The notes below the pieces were generated by a model. That model did not search any database. It was not told where the DNA came from and saw only the letters and a program-made list of their open reading frames with translations. From Rhynchopus euleeides (Eukaryota; Euglenozoa; Diplonemea; Diplonemida; Diplonemidae), in assembly GCA_963210315.1 (NCBI GenBank), contig OY723278.1:1984001-2048000 (forward strand): DNA of 64,000 bases, written 5' to 3'. Positions 11,693 through 23,111 of this stretch are shown here, piece by piece. The position numbers and the translations under genes were made by a program. Positions within the stretch are counted from its first letter, which is position 1. Every line of letters starts with the position of its first letter.

Positions 11693-12757
11693 ATGCTGAG
11701 ACGGTTGATTCTTGTGGGTGTGTGTGCTGCGGTGGGCCGTGCCTGTGAGGACCTGCGCCTCTCATCCGGCGAGCCATGGCACGACGCTGACGGGGCGCGT
11801 TTCAACTGCGAGTGGTACAGCGAGGGCATCCACTGCCTCGACGAGGGGCACAGCTTCCGCAACGAGTGGGTGGCGGCTGAGGCGTGCTGTGCCTGCATCG
11901 GGGGGACGGCAGGGCCGAACGGCACTGCCGCAGGCTACGTGCATCCAGCGAAGGCTGTGCCCGTGCCCCCCACCGAGGCACCCCCCACGCCAGCACCCGC
12001 GTGCCAGGACCTTGAGGTTAACGGCAGTGTCTGGCATGACGCCGATGGCACAGTGTATGGCTGTATCTGGTACGCGGCGGCGGACCGCTGCACTGCGTAC
12101 GGCGACGATTTCCGCAGGATCTACACAGCACGGGAGGCATGCTGCGATTGTGGCGGGGGTACCGCCGTAACGCCCGACACGGCCGCGCCTCCCACGGCTG
12201 CGCCAGCGACACCCGCACCTAGCACAACAGCGCCTGACACACTTGCGCCTCCCACGACTGCACCTGGGACACCTGCGCCAGCGACGCCTGCACCCCCCAC
12301 ACCTGCGCCCCCCACATCTGCGCCTCCCACGCCTGCACCTCGGACGCCCACGCCAGCGACGCCTGCACCCCCCACATCTGCGCCCACCACACCTGCACCC
12401 CCCACATCTGCGCCTCCCACGCCTGCACCTCGGACGCCCGCGCCAGCGACGCCTGCGCCTGAGACACTGGCCCCTACGCCTGCGCCAGCAACCCCCGCAC
12501 CCAACACAACAGCGCCTGATACGGCTGCACCGACATCTGTGCCTGACACACCTGCGCCATGCGCTGACCTGGAGATCACACCTGGCGTCGCTTGGCACGA
12601 CCTGGATGGGGAGCGGTACACGTGCGCTTGGTACAAGCGCATTGGCAGGTGCGGTGAGGACGGTGAAGGCTACCGCAACGTCTATGTCGCAAACGAGGCG
12701 TGCTGCGAGTGCGGGGGAGGCTCCACAGGACCGTTCGCCATGACCCCATCCCCCTAG
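11693..12757 (+). CDS. Secreted protein with three Cys-rich modules on a Thr/Pro/Ala linker
   Basis: A single exon encodes 354 aa. A hydrophobic N-terminus (MLRRLILVGVCAAVGRA) is a signal peptide. Three related modules start at about residues 18, 104 and 287. Each follows C-x-D-L ... W-H-D-x-D-G ... Y/F-x-C-x-W-Y ... C ... G-x-x-[FY]-R ... ACC-x-C-[IG]-GG, with six cysteines likely paired as disulfides. Between modules 2 and 3 is a stretch of about 125 residues of degenerate TPAPPTSAP-type repeats, likely O-glycosylated or extended. Similar modules with similar linkers are, from general knowledge, frequent in secreted proteins of marine protists; their function is unknown. A surface or extracellular matrix role is inferred. 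Start chosen because it opens the signal peptide 31 nt after a strong acceptor. Confidence 0.82.
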   Translation: MLRRLILVGVCAAVGRACEDLRLSSGEPWHDADGARFNCEWYSEGIHCLDEGHSFRNEWVAAEACCACIGGTAGPNGTAAGYVHPAKAVPVPPTEAPPTPAPACQDLEVNGSVWHDADGTVYGCIWYAAADRCTAYGDDFRRIYTAREACCDCGGGTAVTPDTAAPPTAAPATPAPSTTAPDTLAPPTTAPGTPAPATPAPPTPAPPTSAPPTPAPRTPTPATPAPPTSAPTTPAPPTSAPPTPAPRTPAPATPAPETLAPTPAPATPAPNTTAPDTAAPTSVPDTPAPCADLEITPGVAWHDLDGERYTCAWYKRIGRCGEDGEGYRNVYVANEACCECGGGSTGPFAMTPSP

Positions 12758-15360
12758 GCACACACCAGGCCCAGTGCCAGCGTTCAGGGCTGCACCTCGT
12801 GCACCCCTGCGCCGACCTGCATGCCGAGAGCTGCTTCTTGCCGCTCCTCCACCGGCACACGCTGCGCTGTGGCCTGATCGATGATGCCAGCCCCTCACGA
12901 GGGTCACGCCCCTTGCATTGGCGATGGCGTGTTCTCATGGCACTGCCACGATCCGACTCCCACCCCCCTCACGAGAGCAGGCAACGTTCGTGGCGTCCTG
13001 ATTCCACTGTCTCATCTTCATCGTATTCTTTCGCATTTTCTTTTGTTACGTTAGGGCGCAGCCACAACTTACGGGGGTGGGGGGGATGGGTACCTTTCAA
13101 GCGGATCCCTGGCTTATTCCATTAGCTGGGTCTTGCGACCTCCCCACCCCCCTACCCCTCACACTCCACTCCCCACCACTTCATCAGACCTGGGGGCTGC
13201 CAGCCCCTGCACAACCCCGATACTCCCCCTGCCCCCGACACATGTGTGTGCACCAACGGGAAGAGCGGTAGTAACCCCCCTCTCCCCCACCCACCTGCCC
13301 TTGCTGGGACGTTCCATCCTCTCTGTGTGGTGGCACCCACTCACGCCGTTGCCGTTTCCGTTTTATTTCCCATCCCCTTTACCCCCCCCCCCTCCCCGTA
13401 TCTGGTGTAGTGACTACAAAAAGGACTAACATTGCAAGAAGGTGCTGGGAGATTTACTTTTCCATTCACTCTCGACGATCAAAAAAACCCCCCCCCCCCA
13501 TTGCACAGGTCATCCTCACTTCTCTCTTGCTCTCTCATCCCCTTCCCCCCTCCACAGTCCCCCCCCCCCCCCATCCCTCTTGCTATTAGGGAAATGGTTT
13601 AAACAGTACCACTGTTTTGCTTCAGAAGGCCGACGAGGTTACCGGGTCAATTGATGTGGATGCGTCTGTTCTGGATGAGTGTGGCCTTTCTATGTTTCTC
13701 TGTGAGAGAGAGAGAGAGATCACGTGCGTATTGTTTATGTCGGCCTATTTCAATTTTGTTAGTCCGAGACGCAGCGTTTCACTTCACCCTCAGTTTATAA
13801 TTCAACATCGAGTTTGTCAAAAGTAAAATACGGAGATGGAGGGCATCGCAGCTTTCGGGGGGTGGTGCCGAGCCTTTCTTTTTAAGCCTGCTGGGTCATC
13901 ACGCCGCATCCCTCATCAAGACTGTTTTGCGTATCGGCAATTGTAAACATTCAGTTGATCAGTTGATTTGTTGCCACTTCATCCAGAAGGGCCACGTTTC
14001 ATTCTTCGTAGCGGCAGTATCAGCATTGTTCTCGATGGCCCTGGCTGTCTTAACACTAGAACCCGCGACAAATGGGCGGAGTGGGGTAATACCGCCCCCA
14101 CCGCCCGTGCCGACGGAGGGCCACCCAAGCGGTGCGAACACCCATCCTCACACACACCCCCGGTAATATGCCTCGTGGCTTCTCGCACTCCCTCTCCACC
14201 TACCTCCCTCCATTCCTCTCACCCACGCTCTGTCCTGGCCTGTCCCGCATCTCGATCTTCAGCACACACACGAGTGGGCCATGATCCGCACAGGGTCAAC
14301 CCACTTGACGTGCCACACCCACCCCCCTCCTCCCGCCTCTGTGAGAGCAGCCGTATGCGTGGTGTTTTGTCTTGGCCCAGCATAGCCTGCCGAGGGTTAC
14401 TGCTGACAAACGACGAAGACAACCACACAGGCCGCACAAAAAAAAACTGCTGTGTTCACCGCAGACTAGTCGGGGCACGGGTTGGGCCTGTCAGGACGGT
14501 GGGAGGTCCCGCAGCACCCCGTGCCAAGCTGTTGTGTCAAAAAAATGCGTGTCGCTTTGCAAACCGGTCTGTTGTGAGACGCATCGCGGCGCATCCTCAC
14601 TCCTCAGCGCTTCTGAGCAAACCCCTCCGCCATGGCCCGACAGGCAGGCGTGGTCCCGACTCGTCTGTGGTGTTCGTTATAATGGGGGGCGGGAAAACGC
14701 CACTCAACCCGTCAAAAGCTGCGTGCCAATCTTACCACCACCCCCACCCCGGCAGGCACCTATCTATCCCTCCCCCCCTCGCTTCACCACAGCGGGATAT
14801 CACGGTGTGTTGGCGGCTACACTACGTGCCCACAAAAACCCGGACCCTTTTAGTCTATCCGCAAGGGGGGATGGGGGGGGGGGGGGTGTGTGTGTGGGGT
14901 GGGGGGGGGGATCTGTGGACTGGCACTGCAGCTTTGTGTTGGCGTTGTACGGTCAGCTCTTTTCTGCAGGCCCCTTCGGTTTCCTGCCCCCTGCCCCTGC
15001 CCCCAACAGTACACTGTCGGCTGAGGACCCCCTCTCTGCGCCTAACCCCCCGTGGGAACAGTGCACCAGACGTATCCCTGCGGGACGGGTGCGGCCTTGA
15101 GATTGATAGAGCCCCTCAGGCACGCCTCAAGCTTTGCAGCCTGTCGGCATGACGAAGGGCGACGAAGTGACGAGCTGCTGAGGAATACTAAGGTGTTCTC
15201 CATCCCAGTTCTGTCCTCGGGGGGGGGGGGGGGTATCCCGGGAGTGGTGGGGGGTGCCGTTTTGCGTTTGCTGCAGGCAGCGCTTGGGAAAAAGAAAGGA
15301 GAAATAAGCGCGGGCTCTGTAACAGGGCCCCGCATCAAATTTTATCACATCCCATCAGGG
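12758..15360. other. Intergenic region, homopolymer-rich
   Basis: No gene recognised. It contains long C/T runs (13260-13580), poly-C tracts of about 10-13 nt (for example 13560-13572), a GA run at 13705-13719 and an almost pure G/GT stretch at 14871-14911. Open frames here (including one spanning 13968-15152) cross homopolymers and show no domain, so they are judged chance. Confidence 0.5.
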
Positions 15361-17270
15361 TCATGAATGATGCAGTCCTCTGACTCGCCTGTGGTACTCC
15401 TTTTTTGCCCAAAAAGGATTGCCGGGTTTTCTTTTGTTTTGTTTGTGCAACCTTCTGGTCACCTGCACGTTGGGGCGTGGAGTGCAGGTGAACAAAACAT
15501 TGCTCCCCACTGCAACCTTTTTAGTTCTGAACGCCTTCCGTGAACACGGTGCGTTTGACACAAAAACGTGGTTAATGCAAAAAAATTGGGGTTGGGAGGT
15601 AAGTTCCTTCGAATGCCACCTTTTTGAAGATTTCTTTTTATGGTGAAAAGGGCTGGTGAAAAATGTTCCACGAACATGCGTGTTTGGACATGTTGGTTTA
15701 CAGAATTCATGTTCCCACCGGAGGGGAAAACACGAAAATCCGAGAATTCTGGTTTTTGGCCATTTTTTTTGGAAAAACGAGAAAAAAATGTCAAGACCAA
15801 GTAACATGTTGCGAACTTGAACTTTTTGATCGATTTTTTTTCCCTGGAATTGTTCTGGGCTGAATCTGTCCGAAAATCGCCGCTTCGCACGGATTCGTGA
15901 GGCTGAAAGTGGCCCGGTGGGGGTGACGACACCCAGACCCCATGACCAGGAATGCTAATTAACCAGGGACTTGGCTTTCGCGTTTGTCAAGGGAGGGAAA
16001 TATTTTTGTTCAACAACCCTGGCAGTCTCGAACATGGCACGAACAGCGCATTTCACGACAACAAATTTTTTGAAAAAAGACGTTGTTCCGTCCCACTGGA
16101 CGGCAGAGGTCAAGTTGGCCCCCCCCACCCACACCGACCACCCACCTGTATAGGCCCCTATACAGTGCCGCAGAAAAGTTTCGAACGAACAAAAGTTTTA
16201 AAATTCTCCGTTCGAAAGTTTTTTCGTCTCAAAACTTTTGTTTTGTTTTAAAAGTTATCTATCCTGCATCATGGGAGTTTCCTAGAGGTGTGTGGGATGA
16301 TGTGCCACATGTGCAACACTCCAGCGCTGTGAACAGGCAGTCTTTGGGTCAGGCGGGTGTCAGCGTCCTTCAACCTCACTCAGGTTACTCCTATCTGTCC
16401 CCTATCGCCAGGTTTGCTGCGAGTTGCCAAAAGCGGATGAGTTTGCGGATCGCAGGCAGAGAGGCCAGAAGAGGAATGTCCAACCTCAACAGGGTCGTTA
16501 TCCCCAGTCGAGTGGTTTCCGCAACCGAGCGGTCCATCCCTCCAAACCACACGACATGGGGGCCTTTTCGGGTCCACTGGATGCTGCTGACATCGCAAAT
16601 AGAATGACCTCGACCTGTCCAGTCCTGTCAAGAAGTATTTTTAGTATCTCTCTTGTCAAGAAATCTTTGTCCGAAAACACTTCGGAGAAAGATCCTTGAC
16701 TTTGAAACAAAGTATTGAACAAAAGAATGTTTTAAAATTTTTCGCGAAGCGCGATTTTCGTCTTAAAACTTAAAATTATCTTAAAATTTATCGTGTTCGA
16801 AACTTTTCTGTGGCACTGTATAGCCTGCATATACGTACCCTGGAAAACCCTCGAAAATCTTTGGTTTTTGCGATCAGCAGTAACATGCTTTGAACTCCAC
16901 CATTTGGCGATTGTTTGGCCACCGAGAGTAGGGTTTTGACAACTGTGCTCGAGAAAGCAACAGTAGGCCCTGAGTGGGTTCCAGATACCTAATATATTTG
17001 GGTTGCCAAGGCCACACGCGATTTTTTCAGGATTTCAGGGTGTTTTCACGGTGTGCACTTTGTCACTGCCGGGAAAATGGAAAAAATAATTTTCCGGGGA
17101 CTTTGTTTGGTTGTCTTGAATATAATTGCGACAACCGATTTCACCATCAAAAGAAATCTTGAAAACCACCAAAATCCGTCCAACTTACTCACGATCGCGG
17201 TGTGAAACCCGAAATCTCGAAAATTAATTAACCCCCCCGTGGTCGGAAAAGGGTTAACACCTCATGCAAC
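15361..17270. other. AT-richer island containing a mobile element
   Basis: Base composition changes abruptly from GC-rich to AT-richer sequence with many A/T runs. Two similar blocks occur near 15785-15835 and 16872-16915 (GTAACATG..GAACT..GAT). TTAATTAACC-like motifs lie near both edges (about 15955 and 17223). The 656-bp element at 16163-16818 sits inside. No intact gene was recognised. Confidence 0.5.
16163..16818. mobile_element. TA-flanked Tc1/mariner-type element, non-autonomous or decayed
   Basis: Both ends carry CAGTGCCRCAGAAAAGTTTC as an inverted repeat, continuing to GAAC (24 bp, one mismatch). The element is flanked by TA at 16161-16162 and 16819-16820, typical of Tc1/mariner TA target duplication. 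At 656 bp it is too short for a full transposase. A + frame around 16290-16420 loosely recalls the end of a mariner catalytic domain (GVSVLQPHSGYSYLSP compared with the family pattern YSPDLxP), but the expected aspartate is absent. That remnant is a weak inference. Confidence 0.7.
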
Positions 17271-17918
17271 TTCACCTTGAGACACAAAAATAGTTGGCCT
17301 GTATTATTTGCGCAGCTGCCGGCAGGGTGTTTCTGCCGTGGAGTGAAACGAGTGCGTTCATCTGAAAGTGTCTTCAGTGTGTCGCTGACCCCCCCCCCCC
17401 TTTCCCCCCATCTATCAATCACCCCAACAAATGCCCATTTTTTGGGGTGTTGGAGTGCAGTGGGCAGCGTTTTCCAGAAAAATCTGAAAGAATAGCTCAA
17501 CAAATGTGCGGGATTGTTGCTGGGGGTGGGTGGGGGGGCTGTCTATGTATAGGTCTATGAACAAACCCTGCCGTGCTGCAGCTAGGTGACAAGACCCGTG
17601 TCTGTCGCAGCACTGCACCGCTCACCCGGATTGTAGGCCATTGCGCATGGGACCTGATGCGAAATGATGTGCGTTCCAAAGCCCACCTCTCTTGGTGGGA
17701 CGCCCCCACCCGTATAGGCGGCGTATTGCACGCCACGCCACACCCCATTAACTGCGTGCCCACACAGCAGGCATCCAACGCAAAAGACCCCTGCCCCCTG
17801 CCCCCCTACTTCCCCCCCCTTCCAGCATCGTTTCATCGACCCACGCTTTCCTGTTTTTGTTCCTCATGTTTGGTTGTCCCTGTTTTTTTATTGCCATTGT
17901 CGGTTGGATTTTTACTTC
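17271..17918. other. Intergenic region, no gene recognised
   Basis: This is mixed DNA with C-rich runs between two mobile elements. No coding signal was recognised on either strand. Confidence 0.5.
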
Positions 17919-17920
17919 TA

Positions 17921-18301
17921 CCTACCCACCCCCTTGTAATTGTCCGCCCTATTTTGGCATTTTTGGCCGAAACGGACAATTACAAGGTCAGGCGGACAAT
18001 TACAAGGGATTAGCCTGTACCACTGGCTGCAGCGTGCACACAACACAACAGAGGCACATTCCATAGTGTTTGTGCGCTCTGTGTGGCCAGGGTTCTCGCT
18101 ACTCACCCCTACCACCCCCCAGGGGGTGATAGGGGAGTAGCGAGGGGTGATCAAGAGACCCTTGTCACGCAGGCCAACCACTCGCACTGCAGGCCTTAGT
18201 ACCCAGTATAACCCTTGTAATTGTCCGCCCCCCGAGGAGGCCCCGAGGCGGACAATTACAAGGGGTTTGGGGGGGCGGACAATTACAAGGGGAGGGGTAG
18301 G
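17921..18301. mobile_element. TA-flanked MITE-like element with repeated GTAATTGTCC motif
   Basis: Terminal inverted repeats of about 28 bp (CCTACCCMYCCCCTTGTAAT onward) have two mismatches and are flanked by TA at 17919-17920 and 18302-18303. The 18-mer CCCTTGTAATTGTCCGCC occurs forward at 17931 and 18212, and reversed at 17991, 18247 and 18274, with a 15-nt partial reversed copy at 17973. These pair into foldbacks near each end. No coding capacity. Confidence 0.7.
18095..18144. repeat. Strong hairpin inside the 17921-18301 element
   Basis: CTCGCTACTC (18095-18104) pairs with GAGTAGCGAG (18135-18144). The stem continues inward through CCCCTACCACCCCC against GGGGGTGATAGGGG with a small bulge and one mismatch. 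Confidence 0.7.
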
Positions 18302-18303
18302 TA

Positions 18304-19700
18304 ATCTTTATACTTTTGCTCAAGGCATTTTCTTGCCGTGATCCTCCACTGTGCACGCACACACAGACACGAGCATTGGTGGGTGGTGGGTGGAGAGGGT
18401 TGTGTGTGCGCGTGTGGTGGTCGTGTCAAAACGCACAAATATAGGCACTCAATGACTGAGTCTGACGAAATGGCCGATGTATAGCAGCCACATCTTGAGA
18501 ATTTGCCCTGTTCCGGCGGAAATCAGCGAGGGGTTTCTTGCGTGTCTGGGTGACAGAACCCGTCGTTCTGCGCCCCCGCCCCGACCTCATCATACTTTAG
18601 AGGAGAATCGGCTATTGCCCGAATCATCAATGTACCGCCCTGACTGCCCGTTCGAGAGAAAAATGCCTGGCGCGTCGTGTGCTCCTCCTTAGCAAGGTGG
18701 AGCGAGTGAGGCTAGGGATGGCACCAGGCAGCAGGGGGGGAGGTCAATGAAATAGCTTGAATCATAAAAGTGGGACAGAGCGGGTGTGTGCAGTAGCCTG
18801 GCTCTCACAGTGCCTGGGATTGTCGACGCCAAAGAGAATGGGCGCGACAGAGCGTGGTGGGGGGTGAGTCGCGGCGATGATAAGGGCGATAGGCGATTCT
18901 TCCGCACTGTATGGGCCAACGCCTCCCAGGGAAGGGGGGCCCTTTGTCGACGGAGAACTGCGCTGCAGAGGAGGCAGCATTCCGCATCAGGGCGGCAGGC
19001 AATGTGTGGGCTGACACGGCCAAGTGCCCTCGCGCCCCCTACCCCCTCAAACGAGTCTGTAGGAAGTGATGTTTCCTGATATTCGAGCCTTTGAACAGGG
19101 TCAATGACAGGGTTTTGTCTTTGAACTGACGTATCTCCCCGCAAATGAGGCGAATGCGTTGCTAAGCCTGGTGCGCAGATGGTCTTTGAGAAGATGAGGG
19201 CTTGAGGGACTCAACAACAAAACGCACATTATTGCCCCGCCGGGGTGGGGGGGAGGGGTTGTCGCGGCCACCATTCATCACACCCACAGGTTTGTGCGGC
19301 GCCAGCTGCCATGACGAGATATGGGCGTGGTGTGGGGCGGAGGGACCTCGTCGTCAGGTTGCGCAACTCACGCAGCCCGGATGCGTGCTCGTGTGGGGCA
19401 CAGGGGTTGGCTGTCGCCGGAAGATCAACATCGGACAAATCAATGGGGTACTGCCAGATAAGTTCAGATAGTCACAAGTTAATTCAAAGGGTGGAGATCT
19501 GTGAAGAGAATCACACTGGGGCAGAGTGGCGTCGGTATAGACAGAGCCCTCTGCATTGCAACTGGGAGGGCGAGGACAGAGGGGGGTAGCACACGACAGG
19601 AGGCCACACGGATCAACCGGGCGGGGCCGTCCGGGAGATGAGATGGCCTGCTTCCGCAGTCTTTGACTGAGACCTTCCCGTACTGCCGTATGGCGAGCTG
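18304..19700. other. Intergenic region, no gene recognised
   Basis: No domain-bearing frame and no clear repeat were seen. The minus-strand frame that runs on into the minisatellite (to 19354) has no recognisable family. Confidence 0.45.
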
Positions 19701-20252
19701 CCTGCGCTTCAACTACGCTGTGTGTGATGATCTTCCCGCCACCAAGAGTCCTACTGAGCCCTTCACTGCGACGCCCTGCCAGCACCTGCTGCTTTGAAGA
19801 GCTGCCACCCTGCGCTTCAACTCTGCTGCGTGTGATGATCTTCCCGCCACCAAGAGTCCTACTGAGCCCTTCACCGCGACGCCCTGCCAGCACCTGCTGC
19901 TTTGAAGAGCTGCCACCCTGCGCTTCAACTCTGCTGTGTGTGATGATTTTCCCGCCACCAAGAGTCCTACTGAGCCCTTCACTGCGACGCCCCGCGATCA
20001 CCTGCTGCTTTGAAGAGCTGCCACCCTGCGCTTCAACTCTGCTGTGTGTGATGATTTTCCCGCCACCAAGAGTCCTACTGAGCCCTTCACTCCGATGCCC
20101 CGCGATCACCTGCTGCTTTGAAGAGCTGCCACCCTGCGCTTCAACTCTGCTGTGTGTGATGATCTTCCCGCCACCAAGAGTCCTACTGAGCCCTTCACTG
20201 CGACGCCCTGCCAGCACCTGCTGCTTTGAAGAGCTGCCACCCTGCGCTTCAC
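19701..20252. repeat. 108-bp minisatellite, about 5 copies
   Basis: The marker TTCCCGCC recurs at 19733, 19841, 19949, 20057 and 20165, an exact 108-nt spacing. Copies differ by a few substitutions. Because 108 is divisible by 3, both a + frame and a - frame stay open through the array as 36-residue repeats. The open frames are therefore weak evidence of coding. If coding, the minus-strand reading (SEGLSRTLGGGKIITHS per unit) would be a repeat protein of unknown function. Confidence 0.9.
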
Positions 20253-20616
20253 ACAGCCGCTTGTCTCCAGTGCTTCATTGGCATCCTCTGCTTCCCCTTC
20301 CCCGCTTCCCCGCTGCCTTCTGGGCCTCCCGCCTTCTCGTTGTCTGCATGTCTCATGCGACCTGCATTTCTGTGCTCGGCATCAGCGATTTCGCGTGTAC
20401 CTGTTTTCCGACTTACTTTCACACTTTTTTGCTTGTGGGCCGTTTTTTTTTGCGTCACGCAAATGTGACCGTCGGCACCCCTCTGTCGCCCTCCGATTTC
20501 GTGCGACTGCCTATCGCCCAGAAGCCACCTCCCGGTTGTCCTGTTTTGGCCGACCTCTACCGCACGCCTTCCGAGGCCAGCCTGACCCCGCTACTCCCCG
20601 CTCCCACACCTTCCTA
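20253..20616. other. Intergenic region, no gene recognised
   Basis: C/T-rich sequence between the minisatellite and the next mobile element; nothing identifiable. Confidence 0.45.
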
Positions 20617-20948
20617 CACGGTGGCCAGGATTTTGTGGGATATGGAAACGGGATATCCCGGTGGGATATCCCGCGGGGGAGGTCTCCCTCGCGGGTTTGA
20701 TATCCCGCCAGGGTGGGGGGTCATCTCCCCCCCGGGAGATGTGGGCATCTCCCGGGGGGGAGATGACCCCATATCCCACGGGAGATGACCCCATTTCCCA
20801 CGGGAGATGACCCCATATCCCGGGGGGGATATGACCCCCTACCCGGCGGGATATGGTTTTTCCAAAACGCGGGATATGTCACTTTGAGACGTGGGATATC
20901 CCACCGGCATATCCCGTTTTCATATCCCACAGAATCCTGGCCACCGTG
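20617..20948. mobile_element. TA-flanked MITE with GGGATATCCC palindrome-rich ends
   Basis: Inverted repeats of about 57 bp (20617-20673 and 20892-20948) begin CACGGTGGCCAGGATT and differ at about three positions. TA lies immediately outside both ends (20615-20616, 20949-20950). The arms contain GGGATATCCC palindromes (20650, 20663 and the 14-mer GTGGGATATCCCAC near 20891). The centre alternates CATATCCC and GGGAGATGACCCC units. At 332 bp it has no coding capacity. It is an isolated small relative, in architecture, of the palindrome-array elements at 42.9-53.7 kb. Confidence 0.8.
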
Positions 20949-23111
20949 TATCTCTTCAAATTGCCCCGTCTCTCAGCCCAATCTCCTGCTCCCTGCTGCT
21001 GCAGCCATGCACAGATTGTCGGACCTCTTATTGTCTGCGGTCTGGTGGGTCCCGCAAGTTCCGCACGTCGATACGATGTTGCTGCTGCATCTGTCGCTGG
21101 CCAGCATCACTGCTCCGGGCCCTTTCCTTTTATATTGCGCGCGCAAAGTGCCTTTCAGTTCCCCTCCCGTGATCTCCGCCGCCCCCTTCTGGAGGCGATG
21201 TGTCAGCAGCGCTCACAGAACGCTTCACCAAAACGATGTGCCGGCAAGGAGAGAGGGTATTACTGTAGGCAGTTTTTTTTTTAAAAAAATTGGCACTGAC
21301 GGATCTTTTTGCTCATTTCACCCTCCCGCTGGGGGCACCGCCCCTGCCGTGCCGCCCTCTTTCGCCCCTTTTCGCGCCAGTTGTTACATGTCACGCCTTG
21401 AGCCTGCTCGGTGCGACCTGTCGACTATCTGGCAAATACCAGCCATGCACGGCCCACTCGTGGGTGTGTCTGTCTCGTATAGTTACCAGCGACAGTGAGT
21501 GGTGAAGTCGCGAAGTGACGCAGGAAATCGTACAACTGAATCTTGAGGATGCATCACCAGGGATTCAACGCAGCCTTGAGACACAAATGACGCTCAACCC
21601 AAGGTAATCCGGATCTGGTTGTTCAGGGTGTTGCACCCATGAGGTAACAGGAGTATGATTTCACATTACACACGGTATATCCGTCTGTTTGCAGCGCTGA
21701 ATGGGGACAGGGTTGCCGTTGTTGCTGCCCAACTCAGCCCTCATCCATTACCCCGCCTTTCCCTCGGAAATTTGAAGCCGGAGGGCTGTGGGTTGGGGGG
21801 TGCCGGGCCTGGTCTGCTGGCCATGCCTTGCCGCCGACTCTCCATGCCTTACCCCACCGCCCCTGTTCGTTTCTACTATTTTTCTCTTTCCCGACACAGC
21901 CTGAAGAGTCTTGTTCTCTGCCGTGAGCATGCCTTCATGTCATGAAATGACCGCAATTATTTCCTGGTTCGAAGGCCGAAGTCAAATCTGTGCAACAGGG
22001 GCTTGAGGCAAAGCTTCTGGCGGAAACCAAATCATATTGGAACACCAAACTAGTTGCCCTTAGTTCCTTTCGTGTTCTTCTCATACAGCACGCAGCGCGC
22101 TCAACACAGGTGTGGGCCGCATTTATCGATGAGCAAGAGAACACTGTCAGGAAGTCTTAAATCAGCCAGCGCACGAATCGCCGAGTTCATGCGCAAAGGA
22201 ACTCGTAATTTTTCCTCATTTTTTTTGCTGTTTTTTTTGTTGTTGTTGCTGTTCCTCCATCCCACCCATCCCCCCGGGTGGGCACACACGAACCAGTCAC
22301 CAACAGGGATTCCTGCAACTCGCAACGAGGCGAGGCAAATTCCCATGCCGATATTCTCCAGCGTTTGGAAGCCCCGACTAGGGAGGCAACAACCCAGTCG
22401 GGGCTGGAGTTCTCTCTGTGAGAGGAAGCCGGACGACTGAACGGAGAAATGGGATGCCACAGGGGGAAGCCTCATGCCACAGTTGCACACCACTTCGACA
22501 CACCTACATGATGACCAAGTAGCCAGGCACAGCAAGTAGCGGGATCAAACCGCACAGCATCCGAGCCACTACAGTGTCTTCCCTGTGTGGGTCTACGGCA
22601 GAAAAACCTACTCGAAAAAAACCCGCTGGCCTGGATGGTCTGACTTCGGAACCCTCGCCCAGCCCCTCAACGCACACCCTCCCCCTTGTCCAGAGTGTCT
22701 GTCCAGTCTGTCGCGTCGCAACCCGTTGTTGGGGAAACCCTCAGGAGGCGCGAAACTGGAGGGGAGGTGAAAAAGCCCGCTCACGCGCTAACACCGCCTT
22801 AAAATTCTTGTTCACCACACCCCACCCCACCCACCCACCCCACCCACCCGCCTCCGCAGGACGGGAGGGAACGGGGGCCATCACCCCCAACCCCCCCAAC
22901 CCCCCCACCCCCCCCCGACCCCATCACCCCCACCTCACCAAGGGGGAGGCGGCGGGGGGGGGGAGCGGGGAGGGCGGAGGTGCGGGGGGGGGGGGGATTT
23001 ACCCCGCGTATCCCACCCCACAGCCTGCCCCGCGTCCCGCTTGACGGGGGGGAGGGGGAGGGTGTGACCCCACACTTGTCTCAGGGGAGGGTGGTGGAGT
23101 AGGGCGTTGCG
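20949..23111. other. Intergenic region, no gene recognised
   Basis: Mixed composition to about 22,780, then poly-C and poly-G runs (22,820-23,080). CACTTGTCTCAG, with AG at 23083-23084, precedes the ATG at 23112 and is a candidate acceptor. Confidence 0.5.
23083..23084 (+). other. Candidate trans-splice acceptor
   Basis: CCCCACACTTGTCTCAG ends 28 nt before the ATG at 23112, with no coding exon recognisable upstream. Confidence 0.4.

Noticed and set aside
13968-15152. 394-aa + frame in gene-free DNA
   Set aside because: Crosses G-runs and repetitive DNA, no recognisable domain, composition unlike the real genes.
19354-20217. Minus-strand repeat protein of 36-residue units
   Set aside because: The 108-bp repeat keeps all six frames in register, and a + frame is equally open; reported only as a minisatellite.
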